A stretch of DNA of 64,000 nucleotides. Origin: Borrelia sp. RT5S. Lineage in GTDB: Bacteria > Spirochaetota > Spirochaetia > Borreliales > Borreliaceae. Below, piece after piece: positions 36,009 through 45,140 of this stretch. Numbering within the stretch: the stretch's first letter is position 1; each line of letters starts with the position of its first letter. The stretch covers positions 248,001-312,000 of the forward strand of contig NZ_CP088936.1 of assembly GCF_021165755.1 (NCBI RefSeq), given 5' to 3'. The notes beneath the pieces are model-generated. The model had not been told where the DNA came from. It did no database searches and saw only the letters and a program-made list of their open reading frames with translations. The position numbers and the translations under genes are program-made.

Positions 36009-36320
36009 CTACCTCTCAATATCAACATTCCTTCCTATTTTTGGATCGTTAAATCCAATTCTACATGCACTCTCTTTATCCCTTTCATTAACTCTAGCCC
36101 TTACCAATACGGTAAAATTTATATCCTCACCCCTTATGCCACTAGCAGGGTATATGCTGTTTACCTCAGAATCCACATGGTAACTCTTATTTGGATTTAA
36201 ACTCAACCTCTTGTCGTCCCTTATCTTCTTATTTCTCAAGTCCTCATTTGAAATTTCACTAACCTTAAAAGCACTCTGCGTGATTACATTTATACCCTCA
36301 GGTACACTATTAATATCCAT
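36009..36320 (-). CDS. Small conserved protein of unknown function
   Basis: A 103-residue hydrophilic protein (BB0266 type) without signal peptide or membrane segment. I recognise no domain. The last half is rich in short strands (NFTVLVRARVNERDKESA). An excellent ribosome site (AGGAGGTG, 5 nt before ATG) suggests it is well translated. It stands between the FapA-type gene (17 nt upstream) and the coiled-coil gene, in the distal part of the motility operon. Confidence 0.7.
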   Translation of the reverse strand: MDINSVPEGINVITQSAFKVSEISNEDLRNKKIRDDKRLSLNPNKSYHVDSEVNSIYPASGIRGEDINFTVLVRARVNERDKESACRIGFNDPKIGRNVDIER

Positions 36321-36337
36321 AAAGCACCTCCTATAGT

Positions 36338-38245
36338 CTATAACCCATTACTACGGTTAAAGGGAATATAAGCTACCGTCTTAATAATCTCGTCATCTTC
36401 CACAAAAGTCACATTATTATAATCTCTTGAAAGTTCATAATAAACACCCTTAATATGTATCTTAACTCCAGCATATGCAATATGTTCAACAAAAACCCTA
36501 CCATCTACCATGCTATCTTCAAGTTCACCCTGTAAGCTTTCTTGCTTGTTCTTCACCATCGCTATCTCTGCAACTAGAACCTCTTTCTCATTAAGAAGTT
36601 CATTACAACTGTCAATTTTTAAAGACTTCTCCGCCTTATCAGTAGCAACTAAGGCGCTCTTCCTTAAAACAGAAATATCCTTTAACACGACCTCTAATCT
36701 CCTCTCAATTTTTACAAGATACTTAGTAAACCTAGATAGTAAATCTTTTATCTCAGGATCATACCCAACCTCAAGAGAAGTCTCAGCATTACCTTCAGAT
36801 CCAATAGAATACGCCCGCACCTCCTCTCTCGCATGTATATTAGAGCCAACTATCTTAGACTTCTTCCCGATGCACAAGACCCTCCGCTTACAAGATACCA
36901 CAGAATTAACAATACCCCTTACAACTTCAATATCACCATGACACTTTATGCTAACATTTTCCAAAAATTTGGCCTTAATGCCAGTCTTTGAATAAATCTC
37001 AGAGCCTCCCTTCCCATTAGCACCACTACTTAAAATAAGGGGCCCATCTGTCCTTAAATTACACCTACCAACAAGCCCACTTACTTCTATCCCACCTTTA
37101 GCCATAATGTTATATCCATCCAAAACACTCCCTTTAACAAGAACCATACCATTATTTATTATATTACCAGTACCAGGTCCAACATCACCCTCAACAACAT
37201 AAACATCATGAACAGTAATCACCCCACTCAAAACAGTCACATATCCACCACATTTTGCAATAATTTTATTTCCTTCCCGTACGGTATTCTCACCCAGAGT
37301 AACTTCCAGCTCACTACCATCTTCTGCTTCTAGTACTTTCCCAAAAACAGTATACCCATCAATACCCTCTGAAAAGGGAACAATCTCTGCCAACTCCTCC
37401 CCTTCATTAACATTCCTAAATTCAACACCCAAAGTACCAGACTCACCAAGATTTTTATTATCAAAGATTAAATTAACACAAGAATCCTGCCCCCTAACAG
37501 GAGCTACCCCTCTTGCCATCTCGACTGGTTCACCGTAAATAGGAAAATCAACAAAATTTTCTATCTTTTCCCTAAGGAATGCCTTCTCTGATATTCCATA
37601 TTTTCTAAGAATATTAAAAATGTCTTTATCTAATATCTCACAGCCGTTATCCCCAGGGCTAGTAAATTCAATGGTCACTGACATTGAATCTTCTGATATC
37701 TGAACCATCATAGTTACACTCTCAGAAGGATCAGCATCAAAATCACCTACCCGCTCATAACTCCCATTGGCGTTCTCAACTAGGGTTCGCACAAAATCCA
37801 TATTCAAATTTTCAATGTTACACTCCAAGTGTAGCCTATTAATCACATCCTCAAACTCAACAGCACTTCCCTGCCCCTTGGGTGCCACAACTTTTAAAAA
37901 TAGACCCCTAGTAGATCTTCTGATGAAAAATAAACCATCCTTTGACACAATTTCTTCATCTCTCTCTTCCGCGCCTAAAACATCAGAAACACCAAGCTTT
38001 GTATAAGAATTCTTATAAGCGACTATTCTCCATTTTTTCCTACCATATCCAAATATTCCATTAGTTCCTCGTTCCAAAACCTCATAGTCTAAATCTTTAT
38101 AAGGGATTGCAAGCTCTAAAGAAGCATCATTTAAAGCCTCATCAAGAGTGTCTGCCTCTACCTCTATTAGATTGACATTATTCTCTCTCTCTAAATAATC
38201 CTTCATCTTGCTGCAAAAATCAGAAAAATTGACACTATTAGGCAT
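36338..38245 (-). CDS. Jag-N/FapA-domain protein (DUF342)
   Basis: A 635-residue cytoplasmic protein (BB0267 type). The N-terminus (IEVEADTLDEALNDASLELA with GYGRKKWRIVA) is a Jag-N-like domain. The middle about 280-480 is a FapA/DUF342 beta-helix: EGIDGYTVFGKVLEAEDG, VREGNKIIAKCGGYV, GDVGPGTGNIINNGMVLVKG and GGIEVSGLVGRC. A coiled coil (about 505-580) and a small C-terminal beta domain follow. FapA relatives are polymer- or membrane-associated in other bacteria and often lie near flhG-fliA. A good GGAAGGAG site precedes the ATG. Its role here is unknown but probably linked to motility or cell polarity (context). Confidence 0.78.
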   Translation of the reverse strand: MPNSVNFSDFCSKMKDYLERENNVNLIEVEADTLDEALNDASLELAIPYKDLDYEVLERGTNGIFGYGRKKWRIVAYKNSYTKLGVSDVLGAEERDEEIVSKDGLFFIRRSTRGLFLKVVAPKGQGSAVEFEDVINRLHLECNIENLNMDFVRTLVENANGSYERVGDFDADPSESVTMMVQISEDSMSVTIEFTSPGDNGCEILDKDIFNILRKYGISEKAFLREKIENFVDFPIYGEPVEMARGVAPVRGQDSCVNLIFDNKNLGESGTLGVEFRNVNEGEELAEIVPFSEGIDGYTVFGKVLEAEDGSELEVTLGENTVREGNKIIAKCGGYVTVLSGVITVHDVYVVEGDVGPGTGNIINNGMVLVKGSVLDGYNIMAKGGIEVSGLVGRCNLRTDGPLILSSGANGKGGSEIYSKTGIKAKFLENVSIKCHGDIEVVRGIVNSVVSCKRRVLCIGKKSKIVGSNIHAREEVRAYSIGSEGNAETSLEVGYDPEIKDLLSRFTKYLVKIERRLEVVLKDISVLRKSALVATDKAEKSLKIDSCNELLNEKEVLVAEIAMVKNKQESLQGELEDSMVDGRVFVEHIAYAGVKIHIKGVYYELSRDYNNVTFVEDDEIIKTVAYIPFNRSNGL

Positions 38246-38247
38246 AC

Positions 38248-38778
38248 CTACTCCTTCCTGTTAATCAAGGTTTTAATAGCTTTAGCGACAATTTTTGGAT
38301 CATTGGCTTCAAGATATGAAAGTTGACTTGATAGTTTATCGCTAAACTGCATGTTACCACTAGGCCTGTTATTACTATGCTCTACATTATATTTCTCAAT
38401 CTCTTCCACAAACTGAAAGTCACCGCCACTCTCCCGTTTCTCATCAAGAAAGTCACTACCACTCTCACGCTTCTCATCAACAGGAACACTGTTGGACAAA
38501 GAACTCATCTCAACTACACCAGTTTCATACTTTCCGCCCTTGTCATGATCATCATTCCCCTTACTACTAACTAGTGCATCTTTAAAAAGATCACATAAAT
38601 ACTTTTTGTATATAAACTCTATTAAAATCCCAATAAAGAAAAAAAATACAAATTGAACAAATGCTCTAAACAATATTGTAAAAAAATACACTCGGGCAAG
38701 CAGGCCAAAGATAACAGAAACAACAAACGCAGCCGTACTAAATAATAAGACATATCTAATTTCTCTACCGAACAACAT
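38248..38778 (-). CDS. Membrane protein with FliF-like C-terminal tail
   Basis: A 176-residue protein (BB0268 type) from ATG 38778, chosen because AAAGG lies just before it and it follows the flhG stop by one base; an ATG six codons earlier has no ribosome site. Two membrane helices (about 9-30 and 32-55) are followed by a charged, probably unfolded region with two copies of DEKRESG(S/G)DF (101-110 and 112-121). The last 20 residues read NDPKIVAKAIKTLINRKE, sharing PxxVAKxI(R/K)TxI with the FliF tail in this window. In FliF that tail binds FliG, so this protein may also bind FliG (inference). Confidence 0.72.
   Translation of the reverse strand: MLFGREIRYVLLFSTAAFVVSVIFGLLARVYFFTILFRAFVQFVFFFFIGILIEFIYKKYLCDLFKDALVSSKGNDDHDKGGKYETGVVEMSSLSNSVPVDEKRESGSDFLDEKRESGGDFQFVEEIEKYNVEHSNNRPSGNMQFSDKLSSQLSYLEANDPKIVAKAIKTLINRKE
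38413..38478 (-). repeat. 33-bp tandem repeat, two copies, within the BB0268-type gene
   Basis: Two imperfect 33-nt units (38446-38478 and 38413-38445) each encode DEKRESG, S or G, DF and one more residue. Most differences are synonymous. Copy number may vary between strains. Confidence 0.75.
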
Positions 38779-38779
38779 A

Positions 38780-39670
38780 TCACCTTTCCATACCAAAAAA
38801 CTTAGATATAAAGCCTATAACCCCCCTTCTCTTCTTACTATCCAGAGAAACCTCTTCAAGGGTAGCCACAATAGAATCAAGACAATAACTAGCCCTACTG
38901 TTAGGAGTTAACAAGATAAAAGGCCTCTGTTTGAAAACAGAATTTCTAATGTTCTGGTCTTCGTAAACATATCCCAAATAATCAATATTTAAATTTAAAA
39001 ACTGACTTGATATATCAATAACTTTCTTAGCAACTACCTTGCCCTCACTTACATTAGCAACCCTGTTAACAACAAGCCTTAAATTCTTTAAATTTTCCAT
39101 CCTGTGAGCTAAAACCTTGATGATACCATAAGCATCCGTTATAGAAGTAGGCTCTGGGGTCGTAATAATAACTACATCATCACTAGAAAACAAAAATGAA
39201 ATTACCTGTCTTGAAATCCCTGCACTGGTATCTATGATAACTATATCATACTCATAAACTTTTAATAACTCTTTTATAAACTGACTCATCTCAGAATCTG
39301 AAAGATCTAAAAGTTCCGTTGTTCCAGAAGCACCCGCTAAAAGATCAATATTATATTCTGTCTTTGTTATTACTTCTTTAATATCTCTACCCTGCATAAT
39401 CATGTGATAAATATTGTACTTTGGTATAACTCCAAGTAAAATATTGACATTAGCCATCCCAATGTCGGCATCAAAAATTAAAACCTTTTTTCCAAGATTT
39501 GAATACTTAAGGGCGAGTCCCACAGCAATATTGCTCTTACCAACTCCACCCTTACCGCTAGTAATAGCAATAAATCGAGTTCTACTATTTTGAATTTTAT
39601 CATCAACAACAAAATTAGCCTTACTATTCAATCTCATAATATCTCTTAAACTTTGAGCCTGATCTTCCAT
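38780..39670 (-). CDS. flhG: FlhG/YlxH-type MinD-like ATPase
   Basis: ParA/MinD-family ATPase of 296 residues that, with FlhF, sets the number and position of flagella. The deviant Walker A is SGKGGVGKSNIAVGLALKY (about 34-52); FDADIGMANVNILLGV and VIIDTSAGIS complete the nucleotide site. The N-terminal DQAQSLRDIMRLN matches the FlhF-activating DQAxxLR helix of FlhG. The C-terminus ends in a basic, hydrophobic segment (GVIGFISKFFGMER), a likely membrane-targeting helix. It follows flhF by 12 bp, with GAGGAT 8 nt before the ATG. Confidence 0.93.
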   Translation of the reverse strand: MEDQAQSLRDIMRLNSKANFVVDDKIQNSRTRFIAITSGKGGVGKSNIAVGLALKYSNLGKKVLIFDADIGMANVNILLGVIPKYNIYHMIMQGRDIKEVITKTEYNIDLLAGASGTTELLDLSDSEMSQFIKELLKVYEYDIVIIDTSAGISRQVISFLFSSDDVVIITTPEPTSITDAYGIIKVLAHRMENLKNLRLVVNRVANVSEGKVVAKKVIDISSQFLNLNIDYLGYVYEDQNIRNSVFKQRPFILLTPNSRASYCLDSIVATLEEVSLDSKKRRGVIGFISKFFGMER

Positions 39671-39682
39671 TTTATATTATCC

Positions 39683-40849
39683 TCAATAATAAGATTTGCT
39701 TTTAATCCTTCGAATGAATTCAACGTCATCGCTTATTCTGTACCCATTTATCTTCTTTATGAAAGTGAGCGGATCTGCCACACTAATGTTATGAGGAACT
39801 ATTTGTCCATCTGTAACATAAGAAACTTCCTTTTTCATCTCATGAATTAAACTTATTAAATTCCCAACACATGTTGTCTCATCTAATTTGGTAAAAATTA
39901 TAGTTCTATAATTAAAGGGAGAAAATTGATGAAATATCTCCTTAATATCCGCTGTTTTTGTAGTAGAACTTACGGCCAAATGAAACTCAGCATCACTACC
40001 ACAAGCATTCAAAAGTTCTTTCATCTCAGCAAGTTTCATGAAATCCTTAGGGCTCTTGCCTATAGTGTCTATAAGAACAAGATCAAAATCCTTTGACTGT
40101 GTTATCTCTTCCTTTAAATCCTTAAAAGACTCAATTGCCTTTACCGGTATTCCCATAATATCACCATAAGTCTGAATTTGTTTCTTAGCCCCTATACGAT
40201 AATTATCAATAGTAATAATCTTAATATCTAAATTCTTATTATCGCCATTGATCCCATAAATTGCTGCAAGCTTTGCAATTGTGGTCGTCTTCCCGACCCC
40301 CGTTGGGCCTACTAAAATAAAAATCCTCTTCTTAAGATTATCAATAAGAGACCCCGAGCATTTAATAGTACTAGCAATATGTACTACCACACTGTCCCTC
40401 ACCCTGTCATAATCATCAAGGCCCGATAAACTAAACTCTTTCTTAATAAAATCATTAACATCTCTAATGTAATTTTCAGAAAAATCATTATCTCGCAATA
40501 TATCTTCTATTTTCAAGATTGTCGGATGATTAACTTCCTCCTTCTTATGAGCAAGCTCACTCTTAAGAGATTTAACCTCCTTAAGCACATCTTCAATTGA
40601 AGACCCTTCTTCTTTCTTGATGCTTTGAAGTATTTTACGCTTTTCTTCCTCTACATTTATTTGTTGCTGCCCAATGTCATATCTAACATAACCTGATACC
40701 TCAATCCAATCCTTGCTAAATAAACCAAAAATTCCCCCGTAAGGTACGGTCTTATAGGTCATAACCCTAGCGTTCTTTCCATACTTTTTCTTAATAGTTT
40801 CTATGACCTCATTATAGGTTGGACCTCTTTCTGTAAAATATTGAACCAT
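39683..40849 (-). CDS. flhF: Flagellar SRP-family GTPase FlhF
   Basis: SRP-type GTPase of 388 residues that directs flagella to the cell poles in polar flagellates. The N-terminal basic domain (TYNEVIETIKKKYGKNARVM) is followed by a coiled-coil linker, then the NG domain with GPTGVGKTTTIAKLAA (P-loop, about 183), DNYRIGAKKQIQTYG, LVLIDTIGKS (where DTxG is usual) and FTKLDET. It overlaps flhA by one base. Partner FlhG is the next gene. Confidence 0.95.
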   Translation of the reverse strand: MVQYFTERGPTYNEVIETIKKKYGKNARVMTYKTVPYGGIFGLFSKDWIEVSGYVRYDIGQQQINVEEEKRKILQSIKKEEGSSIEDVLKEVKSLKSELAHKKEEVNHPTILKIEDILRDNDFSENYIRDVNDFIKKEFSLSGLDDYDRVRDSVVVHIASTIKCSGSLIDNLKKRIFILVGPTGVGKTTTIAKLAAIYGINGDNKNLDIKIITIDNYRIGAKKQIQTYGDIMGIPVKAIESFKDLKEEITQSKDFDLVLIDTIGKSPKDFMKLAEMKELLNACGSDAEFHLAVSSTTKTADIKEIFHQFSPFNYRTIIFTKLDETTCVGNLISLIHEMKKEVSYVTDGQIVPHNISVADPLTFIKKINGYRISDDVEFIRRIKSKSYY

Positions 40850-42939
40850 TATTCCTCAACCTCTACTGTCTTAAGCACATTAACCTTAACATTTTTGGGA
40901 ACCTCTAACACAGAAATAACAACAATATCTGAAAGATCCCTACTTACTAAAACCCTTATTATAGGTCGTGCAGACTCACTTGAAAGTACAACAGGATAAT
41001 ACCCTTGTGATTGAACTTCATTTATAAGTTTAAAAAGCTCATAAATAAACTTCGTCCTCAAATTAGGATCAAGAGAGCTTATAAGGTCATTATTAGATTC
41101 AAACCTTGATTCAATTATTTTTTGTTCAAACTCTGGGTTTACTGTTATTACATTGAGCTCTGAATTAGAATCCAAATATCCACTAACTATTTGCCTTCCA
41201 ATTGCTTGTCTGCATTTTTCAATCAAAAAGAACGTATCCTTGGTAATGCTTGTAAAGTCTGCTATTGTTTCAAAAATTGTAACTAAATTGCGAATTGAAA
41301 CTTGTTCCTTTAAGAGACCCTGAAGTACTCTTTGAATTTCTCCGACTGAAAAATCCTTTAAAACTTCCTCAACAATTGCTCCATAGTCCTTCTTAAACAC
41401 ATCAAGAATATTCTGCACATCTTGACGAGTTAAGATTTCAAAAGCATGCCTCTTAATAAGCTCTGTCATATGGGTAGCGATAATGGAAGGTGGATCAACT
41501 ACGGTATAACCCAACTTTTCAGCCTCCTCTCTTCCATCATCATTTACCCAAAGAGAAGGCAGTCCAAACGAAGGGTCTTTTGTAAGCTCTCCCTCTATAC
41601 CAGAATCAGAACTCACATTGATAACCAAAAATTTACCAAGCTTAATCTCCCCATGCCCAACTTCCACTCCTCTAAGTTTAAATGAATACTCATTAGACCT
41701 AAGGCGCATATTATCAACTATTCTAATCCTAGGTACAACTATTCCAAATTCAAGCGCAACCTCACGACGTATTTTTACGATACGATCAAGAAGTTCTGAT
41801 GTTTTTGTATCATCCACTATCGGAACAAGATTATATCCGATCTCTAAAGATAGCGGATCCAGTGGGACAACAGGGGTAACTTCTCTTTCAGCATAACTTG
41901 ATATCTTATCTTCTTCTGCCTTCTGCCTTTCATAAAATTCTTTATCTTTGGCTAGATTAGAAAGTGAATAAGCTAAAAATGCTATAGCTAAACTCAACAA
42001 AATTAGTATTAATGTAGGAAACCCCGGAAGAAATGCCAAAAATAATAAAAATCCAGATACAATCCAATAAATTCCTAAATAAGAAGTAAACTGCTCAATG
42101 ACTTCTCCCCCGAAACTATCTTTAGCTATTGATCTAGTGACAATAAGTCCTGTTGCTGTTGAAATTAATAGCGCTGGTAGCTGAGACACAAGCCCATCTC
42201 CAACAGTTAAAGACACATAATTGTTGATAGCATCATTAAAATCAAGCCCTTGAAGAGTAACCCCTATTAAAAGCCCCCCAACAATATTTATAAGAGTTAT
42301 TAAAAAACCAACCTTAACATTCCCTGAAACAAACTTAGAAGCACCATCCATAGCTCCATAAAAATTTACCTCTGCCTGTAAATCATTTTTCTGTCTTGTA
42401 GCTTCCTCTTCCGTTAAATTTCCAGAACTGTATGCAGAATCAATAGCCATCTGTTTCCCAGGAAGAGCATCAAGTGCAAAACGAGCAGCTACCTCCGCAA
42501 CTCTCGTAGCGCCCTTAGTAATAACAATAAATTGGACCGCAATTATTATAAGAAATATTATAAATCCAACAACAAGACCTTGAGTCCCAGTACTCCCAAT
42601 AACAAATGTTCCAAAAGCTCTTATCATTTGCCCATTAAAACCCACACCTTTCGTTAAAATTAATCTAGTAGAAGAAATATTTAAAACAAGACCAAAAATA
42701 GTCATGACAAGCAAAAGTGTTGGAAAAACCGAAAAATCAAGTGAACGCTTAGAATAAAGTACAATAAGAATAATTAAAAGACTCACCACCAAATTAACCG
42801 CAATCAAAGCATCCAAAACAAACGCAGGAAGCGGTAAAATAAACCCAACAACAACAAGTATTAAACCAACCGAAACTACTAGGTCCGACTTATTAGCCAA
42901 ACCCAAATACCCCAATACAGTATTCCTTCTAGCATCCAA
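40849..42939 (-). CDS. flhA: Flagellar export gate protein FlhA
   Basis: Inner-membrane component of the flagellar type III export gate, coupling proton flow to export; 696 residues. About eight membrane helices lie in residues 20-330, including the FHIPEP-family signature (VAEVAARFALDALPGKQMAID, about 145-165, in its usual place). The C-terminal cytosolic domain (about 350-696) docks chaperones and cargo. Start is TTG, with AGGGGT 7-8 nt before it. flhB ends 4 nt upstream, flhF overlaps by 1 nt at the other end. Confidence 0.97.
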   Translation of the reverse strand: MDARRNTVLGYLGLANKSDLVVSVGLILVVVGFILPLPAFVLDALIAVNLVVSLLIILIVLYSKRSLDFSVFPTLLLVMTIFGLVLNISSTRLILTKGVGFNGQMIRAFGTFVIGSTGTQGLVVGFIIFLIIIAVQFIVITKGATRVAEVAARFALDALPGKQMAIDSAYSSGNLTEEEATRQKNDLQAEVNFYGAMDGASKFVSGNVKVGFLITLINIVGGLLIGVTLQGLDFNDAINNYVSLTVGDGLVSQLPALLISTATGLIVTRSIAKDSFGGEVIEQFTSYLGIYWIVSGFLLFLAFLPGFPTLILILLSLAIAFLAYSLSNLAKDKEFYERQKAEEDKISSYAEREVTPVVPLDPLSLEIGYNLVPIVDDTKTSELLDRIVKIRREVALEFGIVVPRIRIVDNMRLRSNEYSFKLRGVEVGHGEIKLGKFLVINVSSDSGIEGELTKDPSFGLPSLWVNDDGREEAEKLGYTVVDPPSIIATHMTELIKRHAFEILTRQDVQNILDVFKKDYGAIVEEVLKDFSVGEIQRVLQGLLKEQVSIRNLVTIFETIADFTSITKDTFFLIEKCRQAIGRQIVSGYLDSNSELNVITVNPEFEQKIIESRFESNNDLISSLDPNLRTKFIYELFKLINEVQSQGYYPVVLSSESARPIIRVLVSRDLSDIVVISVLEVPKNVKVNVLKTVEVEE

Positions 42940-42943
42940 TAAT

Positions 42944-44071
42944 TCAACCCCTACTTAAATTTTTAGTAATAGAATATACTTTCACAAGTATCTTTGAAAC
43001 AATTTCCCAATATTCTCTTGGAATTTCTTCATTAACCTTAACCTTAACATAAAGAGCTCTAGCAAGTGTTTTATTCTCTATGATAGGAATACCGCTATCT
43101 CTGGCAATTTTTTTAATTGTAAACGCAACCTCATCCTGCCCCTTTGCAAGCACCTTTGGTGCCAACATAGTATTACTATCCCATTTAATAGCAACAGAAA
43201 AATGCTCTGGATTAGTAATAACCACATCTGCCTGGGGAACCGTTACATTCAAATTAGAATTTAAAATCTCTCTCATCCTCTCCCTCATTCTAGAACGAAG
43301 TAGAGGATCACCTTCCATCTCCTTTTTCTCCTGCTTTACCTCTTCCTTAGTCATCTTCAAACTTTCAACATAACGAGTCCTTTGGAACGCATAATCTAAT
43401 ACACTAACAACCATTAATACCATTATTGAAAAAAAACATATTTTATAGGCAAGAGCCAAAACAACAGAAATACCACCTTCAAGACTATACTCAGACATTC
43501 TTGAAATCCTACCTACATTGCTTCTCAGAATAACGTAATATATGAAGGATATTATAACAACTTTCGATAAACTTTTAAACAAATTAAAAAAAGCATCAAA
43601 TGAAGCAAACGAATTCTTTATCCACTTTGAAAACTTCGGACTCACTCTATCCCATTTAGGAGTTATAGGCTTAAAAGTAATTAAAAACCCAACTTGAACA
43701 ACATTAACAAAAAAATTCACTACGAATGCTATTAAAAGAAATACCATTGCATACCCAAGCATTGCCTTAAAATACGCAAAATTTAGCGAATAAATACTCA
43801 AAGACATTATCTCTGGAAGTTTACTGGCTTGCCATCCGAATACGCTTATTAGGTCTTGCGCCACATAGGGCAGCATAAAAAAGAACGCTGCTAGCATTAT
43901 AAAAAGACTAATTACTGAGTTAATTTCATTTGATTTTAATACCTGTCCTTCTTCCCTTGCTTTCTGCTTCTTCTGGTCAGTAGGTAATTCCGTCCTACCA
44001 TCATCTTCTGAAGCAAAAAAATTAAGAGGAATATACCAACTTTTACCTAATAATTTTTCTCTGGAACTCAT
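42944..44071 (-). CDS. flhB: Flagellar export switch protein FlhB
   Basis: Export-gate protein that switches substrate class from rod/hook to filament after self-cleavage; 375 residues. The N-terminal half has four membrane segments; the cytosolic domain follows with KMTKEEVKQEKKEMEGDP. The cleavage loop reads VVITNPEHFSVAIKWD (N287, P288): Asn-Pro is kept, but Glu replaces the usual Thr of NPTH. About 20 extra N-terminal residues precede the usual start region. It overlaps fliR by 4 nt (ATGA). Confidence 0.96.
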   Translation of the reverse strand: MSSREKLLGKSWYIPLNFFASEDDGRTELPTDQKKQKAREEGQVLKSNEINSVISLFIMLAAFFFMLPYVAQDLISVFGWQASKLPEIMSLSIYSLNFAYFKAMLGYAMVFLLIAFVVNFFVNVVQVGFLITFKPITPKWDRVSPKFSKWIKNSFASFDAFFNLFKSLSKVVIISFIYYVILRSNVGRISRMSEYSLEGGISVVLALAYKICFFSIMVLMVVSVLDYAFQRTRYVESLKMTKEEVKQEKKEMEGDPLLRSRMRERMREILNSNLNVTVPQADVVITNPEHFSVAIKWDSNTMLAPKVLAKGQDEVAFTIKKIARDSGIPIIENKTLARALYVKVKVNEEIPREYWEIVSKILVKVYSITKNLSRG

Positions 44072-44856
44072 TTTAAAACCCCAGAAAATAAATTTAAAAC
44101 ATTCCCCATAGATTCTATAGCAAGCTCAATTACTCTCTTAACAGATATTGCCAAGCTTGGAAAACTGACATATAAAATAAGAAGCCCTAAGCACAAAGAA
44201 ATTGAAAAGCTAAGCATTAATAAATTCATCTGAGGAGAAGTCTTTGAAAGTATTCCCAAAATCAAATAAAGCAACAAAAGAACTCCTAATATAGGCAAAG
44301 AAATTATTAAAGCTTTTTCAAAAAGAATGGAGAAAGAAGAAAGAAGTAATGTAATAAATTCATAATTTTTCAAATTAACCAGATTCTCAATTCTAACATT
44401 TAAAACAGAATCATGAACTCCAACAAAAAAGAAACGCATCAAAATATCACTCGATAAAAATAAAAGTAAAAAAAAGTATGTAAATATCTGAGATATTACC
44501 AAACTATCCTCTTCTGCAAATACATCAAAAATATTTGCATAAGCAAGTCCCATTTGATTTGAGAAAAAAAATCCTAACAAGTGAAAAACATTAAAAATTA
44601 TACTTACAAAAAAAGCCTGAATAAGACCTAGAATGGCCTCTCCTAACAATATCAAAACAAATGAAAACAAATTATCCAAAGGATAATCAACACTTATCTT
44701 ACCTACAAGGATAATGGAGAGAATTAAGGAAAAGAAAAAATTTAGATAACCTACTCTTATGGTTGAAAAGAGAGGAGAAAATCTTAAAAAAAGAAAAACC
44801 CTAACGAATACGGGCAAAACAGCAAAGGACTTCAAAACTAGGAAATTCATATCCAT
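44068..44856 (-). CDS. fliR: Flagellar export gate protein FliR
   Basis: Core export-gate component of 262 residues, almost entirely hydrophobic with about six helices, forming the gate with FliP and FliQ. Family marks include VLPVFVRVFLFLRFSPLFS near the N-terminus and GQ-type segments (FFFSNQMGLAYANIFD). Start ATG 44856 (or ATG two codons later) has no strong ribosome site. It lies 13 bp after fliQ and overlaps flhB. Confidence 0.95.
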   Translation of the reverse strand: MDMNFLVLKSFAVLPVFVRVFLFLRFSPLFSTIRVGYLNFFFSLILSIILVGKISVDYPLDNLFSFVLILLGEAILGLIQAFFVSIIFNVFHLLGFFFSNQMGLAYANIFDVFAEEDSLVISQIFTYFFLLLFLSSDILMRFFFVGVHDSVLNVRIENLVNLKNYEFITLLLSSFSILFEKALIISLPILGVLLLLYLILGILSKTSPQMNLLMLSFSISLCLGLLILYVSFPSLAISVKRVIELAIESMGNVLNLFSGVLK

Positions 44857-44869
44857 ATTCTAACTTCAA

Positions 44870-45133
44870 TCATATATTTGGTATTTGATTAAATACCGCA
44901 AAAGTAAACTGCATAAGTTTTTTCAAGATCCAAGGGCCAAAAATAACAAGAGTTAACAATATTATGATAATTTTAGGTATAAAACTCAGGGTTTGATCTT
45001 GAATCGATGTAACTGCCTGAAAAATTGAAACCAAAAACCCAACTACAAGTGCTGTAATCAGCATCGGAGCTGATAGAATAATGATATTCTCAATAGAGAT
45101 TCTAATTAGATAAATAATTTGACCAGTTGTCAT
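44870..45133 (-). CDS. fliQ: Flagellar export gate protein FliQ
   Basis: An 87-residue protein with two membrane helices (IIILSAPMLITALVVGFLVS and IPKIIIILLTLVIFGPWIL) and the family motif QAVTSIQDQTLSFIPKI. It forms the export gate with FliP and FliR. GAGGGT stands before its ATG, and fliP ends 7 bp upstream. Confidence 0.96.
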   Translation of the reverse strand: MTTGQIIYLIRISIENIIILSAPMLITALVVGFLVSIFQAVTSIQDQTLSFIPKIIIILLTLVIFGPWILKKLMQFTFAVFNQIPNI

Positions 45134-45140
45134 TTAACCC

